NCBI GenBank assembly: GCA_041748615.1
Contig: JBGTCY010000082.1
Coordinates: 1-11,480, forward strand
DNA length: 11,480 nucleotides
Source of the DNA: JBGTCY01 sp041748615
GTDB lineage: Bacteria > Bacteroidota > Bacteroidia > Chitinophagales > CAIOSU01
Reading direction: 5' to 3'
Position numbers and translations under genes: made by a program. Position 1 is the stretch's first letter. Each line of letters starts with the position of its first letter. The notes under the pieces were generated by a model. The model had not been told where the DNA came from. It saw only the letters and a list, made by a program, of their open reading frames with translations, and did no database searches. Below are positions 1-5,874 of the stretch, piece by piece.

Positions 1-23
1 CTCGTTCCTCGCTCGCAATGACG
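1..23. repeat. Truncated end of a dispersed inverted-repeat element
   Basis: The bases at 13-23 (tcgcaatgacg) are identical to the terminal repeat of the complete element at 1306-1442, and the preceding bases are of the same gcgagcgaggaac type. This is one end of a second copy cut off by the window edge. It begins one base after the stop codon of the APS reductase gene, so it lies in the 3' untranslated part or in the spacer to the next gene. Confidence 0.6.
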
Positions 24-24
24 G

Positions 25-705
25 TTAAATCGCTTTCTTCACCGGCTGCACCACATGCAGTCCACATTCGGTTTTGTTTTGTCCTGCCCAGCGTCCGTTT
101 CTGCCTTCGCCTTTGACGGTGCAGTGAACGCAGCCCACGGAACCAAAGCCTTTTTTCACGAGCGGATGTTCGGGTAATTGGTGGGTTTTGATAAAGTCGC
201 GCAGTTCGTCATCTTTGACATCCAAAATCGGATTGAATTTCAACATGCCGTTTTTCTCGAAGATTTGCATGTTGCGTCTGAAATTATTTTGATGCGACAT
301 CACTCCGCTCACCCAGACGTCATAGTTGGGTTTGATTTTATTAAGCGGGTTCACCTTGTTAATCATGCAGCAGAAATCGGGGTCGGATTTCCAGGTTTCG
401 TTGCGGGTGGTAAACTCATTGTCGCGCGGGTCTGGCTCAACGCTCAGGATTTCCAGGCCGAGGAGTTGTGATAGCTGATTTTTATAGGCAATCGTTCCTT
501 CGAACAAATATTTGGTGTCAATGAAATAAACTTTTTGCTTTTTGTTTGCCTCGCTCAACAGTTTCAGCAGAAAAGAAGATGATGTTCCGAAGGATGAAGT
601 AACCAATACTTTTTCCGTATCAAAATCATTGTATAATTCGCGCAGACGGTTGACAGGCGTCAGCTTCGCATATTTTTCATTCAATTTGTCAACCAGCTTA
701 TCCAT
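25..705 (-). CDS. cysH: Assimilatory adenylyl-sulfate (APS) reductase, [4Fe-4S] type
   Basis: Reduces adenylyl sulfate to sulfite and AMP in cytoplasmic sulfate assimilation, using thioredoxin-type electrons. The 226-residue protein has the nucleotide-binding loop SSFGTSS near residues 37-43. It has the paired Cys-Cys at 112-113 and Cys-x-x-Cys at 192/195, the four ligands of the cluster found in APS-specific and bifunctional enzymes but not in E. coli-type PAPS reductase. The catalytic cysteine lies in the C-terminal ECGLH motif (213-217). The cluster therefore argues for APS rather than PAPS as substrate, so no APS kinase would be needed. It is the last gene of the operon inside the window and overlaps the preceding dehydrogenase gene by 8 bp. 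Sulfate adenylyltransferase genes are not seen and may lie beyond position 1. A repeat element starts immediately after its stop. Confidence 0.93.
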   Translation of the reverse strand: MDKLVDKLNEKYAKLTPVNRLRELYNDFDTEKVLVTSSFGTSSSFLLKLLSEANKKQKVYFIDTKYLFEGTIAYKNQLSQLLGLEILSVEPDPRDNEFTTRNETWKSDPDFCCMINKVNPLNKIKPNYDVWVSGVMSHQNNFRRNMQIFEKNGMLKFNPILDVKDDELRDFIKTHQLPEHPLVKKGFGSVGCVHCTVKGEGRNGRWAGQNKTECGLHVVQPVKKAI

Positions 706-1288
706 TTTTTGAAATCAGGTTTGAAGTGAGTTCGTTCAGGGTTTTCACTTTATGAGCGAAATCACCTTTCAGCCTGTTACGGATTTCTTGCAAATTGTCT
801 AATACCTGTTGCAGGTCATCAGGCAATGTTTCTTCTAATAATTCTCGAAAACGTTTTGCAAAAGTGGGTGATTTTCCATTAGTAGAAATTGATATTTTTA
901 AATCGCCCTTCGTCACTATCGAGCCGAGATAGAAATCGCACAAGTCAGGCGTATCCGCCACATTCACGAGCAGCTTTTTTTCTTTTGCCTGTCTCCGGAT
1001 TTCTTTGTTGAGTTCGGGAATTTCCGTGGCGATGATGATGACGTCTTTATTTTCCAAATCCGCTTCAGCAAATTCCCGGTGAATGATTTCCACATTCGGA
1101 AATTGCTTGGCAATATATTTGATTTCCTCCGAAATCGTGGGCGCAACAATCGTTACGTTAGTATCGGGACTGCTTTTGATAAGAAAGCGAAGTTTTTCCG
1201 AACCCACATCTCCACCGCCCACGATGAGCATACGCAGTTTTTCCGCTTTAAGGAAAATGGGGAAGAGGTTGTTGCGGGCGGATGTCAT
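698..1288 (-). CDS. Precorrin-2 dehydrogenase / sirohydrochlorin ferrochelatase (Met8 / CysG N-terminal type)
   Basis: Oxidises precorrin-2 to sirohydrochlorin with NAD+ and, in bifunctional members, inserts iron to give siroheme. The 196-residue protein has the Rossmann loop GGGDVG (24-29), a second strand ending TIVAP (46-50), and the conserved segments VADTPDLCDFYLGS (110-123) and SISTNGKSP (133-141). Ser123 corresponds by motif to the serine that E. coli CysG phosphorylates. The family motif usually written AATDD reads ATE here (87-89). I place the catalytic aspartate of CysG in that motif, so the chelatase half may be altered; this rests on a by-eye alignment. It lies 6 bp after the methyltransferase stop and overlaps cysH by 8 bp. 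The methyltransferase is a separate gene, so the E. coli CysG fusion is split. No dedicated sirohydrochlorin chelatase gene (sirB/cbiX type) is visible here. Confidence 0.88.
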   Translation of the reverse strand: MTSARNNLFPIFLKAEKLRMLIVGGGDVGSEKLRFLIKSSPDTNVTIVAPTISEEIKYIAKQFPNVEIIHREFAEADLENKDVIIIATEIPELNKEIRRQAKEKKLLVNVADTPDLCDFYLGSIVTKGDLKISISTNGKSPTFAKRFRELLEETLPDDLQQVLDNLQEIRNRLKGDFAHKVKTLNELTSNLISKNG

Positions 1289-1294
1289 TGACAG

Positions 1295-2209
1295 TTAAAT
1301 TTTATCGTCATTGCGAGGAACAACAGCGTTTGCACTGCGGGTTGAGTTATGACGAAGCAATCCTCTGTTACTTTGTATTGTAAATGAGGATTTCTTCCCC
1401 CGATGCAACGCGTGAGGCTTCGCTATCGGTGTCGCAATGACGCTGTTGGGTTGGGAAATAATATTCTCAATATTCAACCTATAAAAATCAGCAAGGCTCA
1501 CCACTTCACCGATGACGATAATGGCGGGCGCACCGATGTGATGTTTTTTTACTTCGGCTTCAATCGTTTCCACTGTGCCGGAAACGATTTTTTCACCGGG
1601 CAATGACCCGTTTTGAATGACGGCAGTGGGCGTATTGGCTTTTCCTTCTTTCACAAAAAGCTGCACGATTTCATTCAGCTTGTTCAGTCCCATGAGAATG
1701 ACGACCGTGGCGGTGGATTGCGCGGCAAGACGCACGTCATTCGAGAGCGTACCTTTTTTGCAGACGCCCGCGACTACCCAAAAACTTTCGCTGATGTTTC
1801 TACGGGTGAGCGGGATGTTGCATAACGCGGGTACAGCCAAAGCGCTTGAAATGCCGGGGATGAGGTGCGTTTCAATATCGAATTGTTCGGCATATTCGAT
1901 TTCCTCATGTCCGCGTCCGAAGATGAAAGGGTCGCCTCCTTTCAGCCGCACCACATGTCCGTGCTTGAGCGCGTAGTCCACAATCAGTTGATTGATTTCA
2001 TCCTGTTCTTTGGAGTGGTTGCCCGCCCGTTTTCCCACGAATACCTTGATGGCATCCGGTGCATGGTCGAGTAATTCGGGACTGACGAGCGCGTCATACA
2101 AAATGACGTCCGCCTGTTGCAGCGCTTTCAGCCCTTTCACGCTAATCAGTTCGGGGTCGCCAGGACCGGCTCCGACTAATGTTAGTTTAGGTTGCTTTTT
2201 GATACTCAT
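1295..2209 (-). CDS. cobA: Uroporphyrinogen-III C-methyltransferase (SUMT) with repeat-derived C-terminal tail
   Basis: Transfers two methyl groups from S-adenosylmethionine to uroporphyrinogen III, giving precorrin-2, the first step of the siroheme branch. Signatures are VGAGPGDPEL (12-21), GGDPFIFGRG (91-100), IPGISSALAVPA (117-128) and IPLTRR (132-137). The catalytic domain is complete by about residue 245, the usual size of the family. Residues 256-304 are encoded by the inverted-repeat element at 1306-1442 and have the low-complexity look of such insertions (SNRGLLRHN, VVPRNDDKI). The stop lies 8 bp beyond the element. The tail is probably dispensable (inference). The gene starts 6 bp after the sulfite reductase stop and ends 6 bp before the next start. 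Position in the sulfite reductase operon points to siroheme rather than cobalamin supply. Confidence 0.94.
   Translation of the reverse strand: MSIKKQPKLTLVGAGPGDPELISVKGLKALQQADVILYDALVSPELLDHAPDAIKVFVGKRAGNHSKEQDEINQLIVDYALKHGHVVRLKGGDPFIFGRGHEEIEYAEQFDIETHLIPGISSALAVPALCNIPLTRRNISESFWVVAGVCKKGTLSNDVRLAAQSTATVVILMGLNKLNEIVQLFVKEGKANTPTAVIQNGSLPGEKIVSGTVETIEAEVKKHHIGAPAIIVIGEVVSLADFYRLNIENIISQPNSVIATPIAKPHALHRGKKSSFTIQSNRGLLRHNSTRSANAVVPRNDDKI
1306..1442. repeat. 137-bp dispersed palindromic element inserted in the cobA 3' end
   Basis: The ends are perfect 11-bp inverted repeats, cgtcattgcga at 1306-1316 and tcgcaatgacg at 1432-1442. Inside lies a second dyad, gaagcaatcctc (1354-1365) against gaggatttcttc (1386-1397), 11 of 12 paired around a 20-nt loop. 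There is no transposase gene, so it looks like a non-autonomous MITE or REP-like element. In the cobA frame it is open throughout and supplies the last 49 residues. One end of another copy is at 1-23. No target-site duplication is evident. Confidence 0.75.
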
Positions 2210-2215
2210 ATTGTA

Positions 2216-4360
2216 TTACGCTTTGTAATGATTTGAAATCACTTTTTTCTCATCCTGTCCTTCGCCTAATTGCGATTGGCGATAAGCTTTCACTTTTTCC
2301 AGAAAACTTTCCGCTTCATTAAAATATTTGTTCGCAAACGCTTCGCCCGGCTCGTTTTTCTGAATTTGAAATACCAATTCCTCAAAATCCGTTTCGAGCG
2401 GGAATACGTCTGTTTTCACCAACTTATCATTGAAGTCGCGGATAATGCCCGCCTGCGTATTGCATTGAATATCGTTGCTGAGTAAAGTCGCTTTCGCGGC
2501 AATCACGAAGGTGTTGTAGCTATTGTAAATGCTGTCGGCAAATATTTTTTCCGCCAATCCTTCTTTCGCCCAATCTAATTTTTCAGCGGCTTCATTAATG
2601 ACGGTGGAAATTACATCGAGGGTGATGCCCGCGCATTCGCCCACGCCAATCGCTTGCTCATATTGTGCGACATGTCCCCAGTCAACGAAATCTTCTTCGG
2701 TAAACTCGACTTCCGCCAATGGCTTTAGCAACGCATAAAAATAGCGGTCGCCTATTCTACGGTAATACGAGTTGAAATATTCGCCATCCACCGCATTGTC
2801 GGAATAATCATTCAAAATAATCTTAATCGCTTGCGGCACGCGCTTGGTCGGTACTTTCACAACTTTATCTGCTATGTGTCCTGTTCCGTCAGGGTCAACG
2901 CCACCGCCCAGCACGATTTGCATGGCAGGCGCAACGAGGTTGCCTTTTTTAATCGAACTGCCATGAAATCCTATTTGCGCACCCATGTGCTGCCCGCACG
3001 AATTCATGCAACCGCTGATTTTGATACGGATGTCGCTTTCATATAACAAATCATCATACTCTTCTTTCAACATGCGTTCGATGACACGCGCAAGCTCCAT
3101 GCTGTTCGTCACTCCAAGATTGCAGGTGTCAGTACCCGGACAAGTTGTTACATCATAAATTGTATCGAAACCGGGTTCGGCTAATCCAAGTTGGTCAAGT
3201 GCATTAAATAAATGCGGAAATGCTTCGGATTTTACATAACGCAACAGCAAGCCCTGATTGACGGTTACGCGGATGTCATCACCGGCATACTGCCTGACAA
3301 TGTCCGCCAAAACGCGGGCAGTGGTATGGGATATATCACCCGTTTGCACTTTCAGAAACACGGCATGAAACCCTTTCTGCTTTTGCTCAAACGTGTTGGT
3401 CTTGAGCCAGGCGTTGTATTTTTTTTCATCTGTAATGTTTCCATCTGGTGAAAAATTTCCCGCTGGCAATTTCGGTTCGGGGACGATACCTGCATCCACT
3501 ATATATTTTTTTGATTTCAAGGCAGTCCGTTCTTTTTCAACCAATTCAGTGAAAGCAAGCAATCCGATTTTTTGGATTAAAAATTTAATGCGGGCTTTAT
3601 GTCTTTTGGCGCGCTCGCCATGACGGTCGAACACGCGCAACACGGCTTCCGAATAAGGGATAAATTCATCCAGCGGCAAAAACTCATACGCTGTTTGCGC
3701 AACGATTGCCTGCGCACCCAAACCACCGCCCACCATGACTTTGAAGCCGAAAACTTCTATGCCGTCAATCGTTTTTTTGCGGGGAATAAAACCGAGATCA
3801 TGAAAGTAGGTGAACGCATTATCGTGGTCGCCCGATGAAAACGCGACTTTGAACTTGCGTCCCATGTCCTGGCAAATCGGGTTGCGGAGGAAATAGTCGG
3901 TGAATTCCTGAGCGTAGGGGCTGACGTCAAACAGTTCGTTGGGGTCAATGCCTGCAATCGAGGAGGCGGTAACATTGCGCACCGTATTGCCGCAGGCTTC
4001 ACGCAGGGTAATGTTTTCTTCTTCGAGTTCCGCCCACACGAGCGGACTGTTTTCCAATTTTACAAAATGGATTTGAATATCCTGCCTTGTGGTGAGGTGC
4101 AGATTGCCGGTGGCGTATTTTTCCGACACGTCCGCGATTTTTACCAACTGATTGGCGGTGATGCGACCAAAGGGGATTTTGATGCGTATCATCTGCACAC
4201 CCAACTGCCGCTGACCATACACGCCACGCGTCAGGCGAAAGTGCTTGAATTTGTCTTCCGGAATTTCCCCGGTACGGAATTTTCCGATTTTCTCATTGAG
4301 GTCAAGAATGTCCTTGCGGGCTTCCTTGCGGATGTTGGGATTAATGTTCAGGTTGCTCAT
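2216..4360 (-). CDS. Siroheme [4Fe-4S] sulfite reductase with C-terminal HEPN-like domain
   Basis: Carries out the six-electron reduction of sulfite to sulfide in the cytoplasm. The 714-residue protein has two ferredoxin-like half domains (from about 50 and 330). Siroheme-anchoring basic segments are TTRQD (90-94), NTVRN (125-129) and RKFK (168-171). The coupled cluster/siroheme ligands are Cys407-x5-Cys413 and Cys451-x3-Cys455. Catalytic homology ends near residue 560. About 150 more residues form a helical region (about 565-695) whose segment 610-643, rich in Tyr and Ala, resembles HEPN domains. Sequence alone does not separate sulfite from nitrite reductases. The operon with APS reductase and the cysteine-coding leader argue strongly for sulfite. 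As first full-length gene of the operon it starts 40 nt after the leader terminator, so it is under the proposed cysteine attenuation. No strong ribosome-binding site is visible; that is normal in this phylum. Confidence 0.9.
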   Translation of the reverse strand: MSNLNINPNIRKEARKDILDLNEKIGKFRTGEIPEDKFKHFRLTRGVYGQRQLGVQMIRIKIPFGRITANQLVKIADVSEKYATGNLHLTTRQDIQIHFVKLENSPLVWAELEEENITLREACGNTVRNVTASSIAGIDPNELFDVSPYAQEFTDYFLRNPICQDMGRKFKVAFSSGDHDNAFTYFHDLGFIPRKKTIDGIEVFGFKVMVGGGLGAQAIVAQTAYEFLPLDEFIPYSEAVLRVFDRHGERAKRHKARIKFLIQKIGLLAFTELVEKERTALKSKKYIVDAGIVPEPKLPAGNFSPDGNITDEKKYNAWLKTNTFEQKQKGFHAVFLKVQTGDISHTTARVLADIVRQYAGDDIRVTVNQGLLLRYVKSEAFPHLFNALDQLGLAEPGFDTIYDVTTCPGTDTCNLGVTNSMELARVIERMLKEEYDDLLYESDIRIKISGCMNSCGQHMGAQIGFHGSSIKKGNLVAPAMQIVLGGGVDPDGTGHIADKVVKVPTKRVPQAIKIILNDYSDNAVDGEYFNSYYRRIGDRYFYALLKPLAEVEFTEEDFVDWGHVAQYEQAIGVGECAGITLDVISTVINEAAEKLDWAKEGLAEKIFADSIYNSYNTFVIAAKATLLSNDIQCNTQAGIIRDFNDKLVKTDVFPLETDFEELVFQIQKNEPGEAFANKYFNEAESFLEKVKAYRQSQLGEGQDEKKVISNHYKA

Positions 4361-4399
4361 TTTTGCAGTTTAATTTTTTATTTATCTATTCGTCATGAC

Positions 4400-4442
4400 A
4401 TAAAATAAAAAAGCCTTCAGGGTTTGTAACCGAGAAGGCTTT
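4400..4442 (-). terminator. Intrinsic terminator in the leader of the sulfite reductase operon (attenuator)
   Basis: On the minus strand a 9-bp stem AAAGCCTTC/GAAGGCTTT (arms at 4434-4442 and 4410-4418) encloses a second 4-bp stem GGTT/AACC with a 3-nt loop (4421-4431). It is followed at once by a T tract broken by one A. It stands 26 nt after the stop of the leader ORF and about 40 nt before the reductase ATG. It would therefore stop the operon's own transcript rather than that of an upstream gene. Its first arm can alternatively pair with 4486-4496. Confidence 0.88.
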
Positions 4443-4542
4443 GTGTTATCGTTTAATACCGCTGCCGCTATCGCACATCACACACCCTTCCCGATTTTGT
4501 CGGACAACAACAGCAACAACATGCAAAGTATGGGAGGGTTGT
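4410..4542 (-). promoter_or_regulatory. Cysteine attenuator: mutually exclusive leader RNA hairpins
   Basis: Four segments can be paired by eye in the minus-strand RNA. Segment 1 (4532-4542, ACAACCCUCCC) can pair with segment 2 (GGGAAGGGUGU, 4482-4492): ten pairs with two single-A bulges. Segment 2, read as AAUCGGGAAGG (4486-4496), can instead pair with segment 3 (CCUUCUCGGUU, 4428-4438): eleven pairs including two G-U. Segment 3 is also the first arm of the terminator, whose other arm is segment 4 (4410-4418). A ribosome waiting at the cysteine codons would cover segment 1, free segment 2 to hold segment 3, and allow read-through. Fast translation to the stop favours 1:2 and the terminator. 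The pairings are seen; the switching is inferred from his/trp-type attenuators. Confidence 0.72.
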
Positions 4543-4548
4543 AAACAT
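4468..4548 (-). CDS. Cysteine-rich leader peptide (26 aa) of the sulfate-assimilation operon
   Basis: A short ORF begins ATG at 4546-4548 and ends TAG at 4468-4470. It encodes MFTTLPYFA, then six consecutive cysteines (residues 10-15, codons TGT TGT TGC TGT TGT TGT at 4504-4521), then PTKSGRVCDVR with a seventh cysteine. A run of six cysteines is very unlikely by chance. It lies directly between the promoter and an intrinsic terminator, on the same strand as four genes whose joint product is sulfide for cysteine synthesis. The role inferred is to report charged tRNA-Cys by ribosome stalling; the peptide itself probably has no function. The ATG falls within a few bases of the predicted transcription start, so no ribosome-binding site is possible. 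An in-frame TTG nine bases upstream lies inside the -7 element and is unlikely to be used. Confidence 0.85.
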   Translation of the reverse strand: MFTTLPYFACCCCCCPTKSGRVCDVR

Positions 4549-4554
4549 TGATGG

Positions 4555-4586
4555 CAAAAGTACGCAGCGAAAATTTAAAAAGCAAA
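4555..4586 (-). promoter_or_regulatory. Promoter of the sulfate-assimilation operon
   Basis: On the minus strand, TTTG (4583-4586) is followed after 20 nt by TACTTTTG (4555-4562). This is a full match to the Bacteroidota consensus TTTG / TAnnTTTG with normal spacing. Transcription should start at about 4548-4551, at or just before the ATG of the leader peptide. Confidence 0.72.
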
Positions 4587-4602
4587 TAAAATTCAGGCTG
4601 AT

Positions 4603-4610
4603 TACCTTTG
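4603..4610 (+). promoter_or_regulatory. Probable -7 element of the hemJ promoter
   Basis: TACCTTTG matches the TAnnTTTG consensus and lies 15 nt before the ATG at 4626. No clear TTTG is found 19-22 nt upstream, where the sequence is A-rich. The element is back to back with the promoter of the sulfate operon. It also contains the upstream TTG codon (4608), which argues against that TTG as the hemJ start. Confidence 0.5.
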
Positions 4611-4625
4611 AACTTTCAAGTCACC

Positions 4626-5147
4626 ATGTATCTCTATATTAAAGCCCTGCATATCATTTTTGTGGTCACCTGGTTCAGCGGGTTGTTTTACGTGGTCAGG
4701 TTATTTATTTATAATACGGAAGCCAACGAAAAACCGGAAACTGAAAAGCGCATCTTGCAGTCGCAATTTGGTATCATGATTAAAAGGCTGTGGCTGGGCA
4801 TTACCTGGCCATCCGCGATCATTACGTTGATATTGGGATTGACTTTAATTCATCTTTCGGGTTCTGTTTCGCTCTGGCTTTGGGTCAAAATCGGATTTTT
4901 AGCAGGGTTGTATGCGTATCACTTTTCCCTGCATCAGCTTTACCGCGAGCAGGCAAAGGGGATTTTCCGATTTACTTCCACCCAACTGCGTATCTGGAAT
5001 GAAGTGGCTACGGTGTTTTTAGTCGCGGTGGTGATGTTGGCAGTGGTGAAAAATACCCTGAGTTGGGTCTGGGGACTGGCTGGGTTGGTTGGTTTGATGG
5101 TGGTGTTGATGGCGGGGATAAAAATTTACAAGATGCTGAGAAAGTAA
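4626..5147 (+). CDS. hemJ: Protoporphyrinogen IX oxidase, HemJ type (membrane)
   Basis: Oxidises protoporphyrinogen IX to protoporphyrin IX in the membrane, the step before ferrochelatase. With the ATG at 4626 the protein has 173 residues and begins MYLYIKALHIIFVVTWFSG, the typical HemJ start with the conserved early histidine (residue 9). Next comes FYVVRLFIY with the conserved arginine (25), then WLWVK and an AYH motif in the middle, and RIWNEVATVFLVAVV near the end. About four or five hydrophobic helices are visible. An in-frame TTG at 4608 would add six residues but lies in the predicted -7 box. The last ~20 residues form an extra hydrophobic segment. It is divergent from the sulfate operon, and its stop is two bases from that of the convergent HEPN gene. 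No hemG or hemY gene is present here, so HemJ fills the gap between hemN and hemH. Confidence 0.88.
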   Translation: MYLYIKALHIIFVVTWFSGLFYVVRLFIYNTEANEKPETEKRILQSQFGIMIKRLWLGITWPSAIITLILGLTLIHLSGSVSLWLWVKIGFLAGLYAYHFSLHQLYREQAKGIFRFTSTQLRIWNEVATVFLVAVVMLAVVKNTLSWVWGLAGLVGLMVVLMAGIKIYKMLRK

Positions 5148-5149
5148 GT

Positions 5150-5551
5150 TCAATTCTTTAATTCACTTTTAATAATTTCTTCTATATCGTCAATCAATTC
5201 TTTTATTCTTTGTACAAGCGGCAATATATCCTCACTGGAAATTTTTATAAAATCTTCATAATCCGTTTCTTGTCTTAAACCGAATAATTTATTGAATAAA
5301 ACACCATCCTCTTTTTTTATTTTACCGGTTTTTACAAGCTCCAGGTTAAATGTTGATTTTAATCCTGCATGTGTAGTTGCTTTCAGATTTTTTACTACCA
5401 GATATGCTGAGACAATATAATAACATGAATAATAAAATCTGTTGGCGGCAGCATTCCATCTCATTTTTTTCGTAAGAATAACAGCATCATCATAAGCTTC
5501 CTTTGCTCTGTCAACCCTGTATTGAACCAATTCAATTTTATTATATTTCAT
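5150..5551 (-). CDS. HEPN-domain protein, probable toxin partner of the adjacent nucleotidyltransferase
   Basis: A 133-residue all-helical protein of the HEPN superfamily. Its core is WNAAANRFYYSCYYIVSAYL (32-51), where small residues alternate with tyrosines, followed by ATTHAGL (58-64) and the second conserved segment FGLRQETDYEDF (90-101). In paired MNT/HEPN modules the HEPN protein is usually an RNase toxin or RNA-binding partner. The classical RX4-6H catalytic motif is absent here: the only histidine (61) has no arginine at the right distance, and DY stands in the second motif. RNase activity is therefore uncertain, as in the COG1895/COG2250-like members. The start overlaps the stop of the nucleotidyltransferase gene by ATGA, implying translational coupling. 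Moderately high AT content and lack of any functional link to heme genes suggest an acquired module (inference). Confidence 0.8.
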   Translation of the reverse strand: MKYNKIELVQYRVDRAKEAYDDAVILTKKMRWNAAANRFYYSCYYIVSAYLVVKNLKATTHAGLKSTFNLELVKTGKIKKEDGVLFNKLFGLRQETDYEDFIKISSEDILPLVQRIKELIDDIEEIIKSELKN

Positions 5552-5847
5552 GCCTTTACACCTTCTTCAGCTATAATTTGAAAAATTGGCGTAACCGCTC
5601 TTCGTTTCCAATCAATTTTGGTGTGTATAATACTACTTATTACTTCTCCGGTGCTTAATTCCAAGTCATACAATTTATCTCTTATTAAATCTTTTAAATG
5701 CTTATTGAGTGGTCTTTGAAGTAGAATAAGAAAATCCCAATCAGATGATTGATGTTCATCTTTTCTTGCCCGTGAACCAAATAATATTACCTCCGCCTGC
5801 GGGTCAATTTTTATCAACTCTTGTTTCACTAAATTGGGTATGTTCAT
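5548..5847 (-). CDS. Minimal nucleotidyltransferase (MNT), probable antitoxin
   Basis: A 99-residue nucleotidyltransferase-fold protein with GSRAR (24-28) followed by SDWD (35-38), the Gly-Ser and double-Asp metal-binding signature of the polymerase-beta superfamily. In characterised MNT/HEPN pairs the MNT protein neutralises its partner, in some cases by transferring AMP to it. This pair shares the ATGA-overlap organisation with MNT first. The third acidic residue of the fold is not obvious in the stretch EVISSIIHTKIDW (68-80). A promoter-like TAATTTTG lies 28 nt upstream. The pair occupies the space between hemJ and hemN and shares no obvious regulation with either. Confidence 0.85.
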   Translation of the reverse strand: MNIPNLVKQELIKIDPQAEVILFGSRARKDEHQSSDWDFLILLQRPLNKHLKDLIRDKLYDLELSTGEVISSIIHTKIDWKRRAVTPIFQIIAEEGVKA

Positions 5848-5874
5848 GATTGTATGAATTCAAATCTTTTAATA

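Noticed and set aside
1617..1976. Open frame of 119 codons on the plus strand inside the methyltransferase gene
   Set aside because: It is antisense to a clearly conserved enzyme and its translation has no recognisable motif; other opposite-strand frames such as 178-471, 6555-6941 and 7442-7786 were rejected for the same reason.
4410..4442. Terminator for plus-strand transcription
   Set aside because: On the plus strand the stem is followed by TTTGTGTT, a poor T tract, and no plus-strand gene lies to its left; the minus strand has the proper T run.
4361..4548. SAM or other metabolite riboswitch in the sulfate operon leader
   Set aside because: No riboswitch core was recognisable, and the leader is largely taken up by a cysteine-rich ORF and the terminator, which explain it better.
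4608..4625. TTG at 4608 as start of hemJ
   Set aside because: It lies inside a TAnnTTTG promoter element, and HemJ proteins typically begin at the MYLYIKALH segment encoded from 4626.
5150..5847. Phase-defence or mobile island boundaries around the MNT/HEPN pair
   Set aside because: No integrase, direct repeats, tRNA or insertion sequence flanks the pair.
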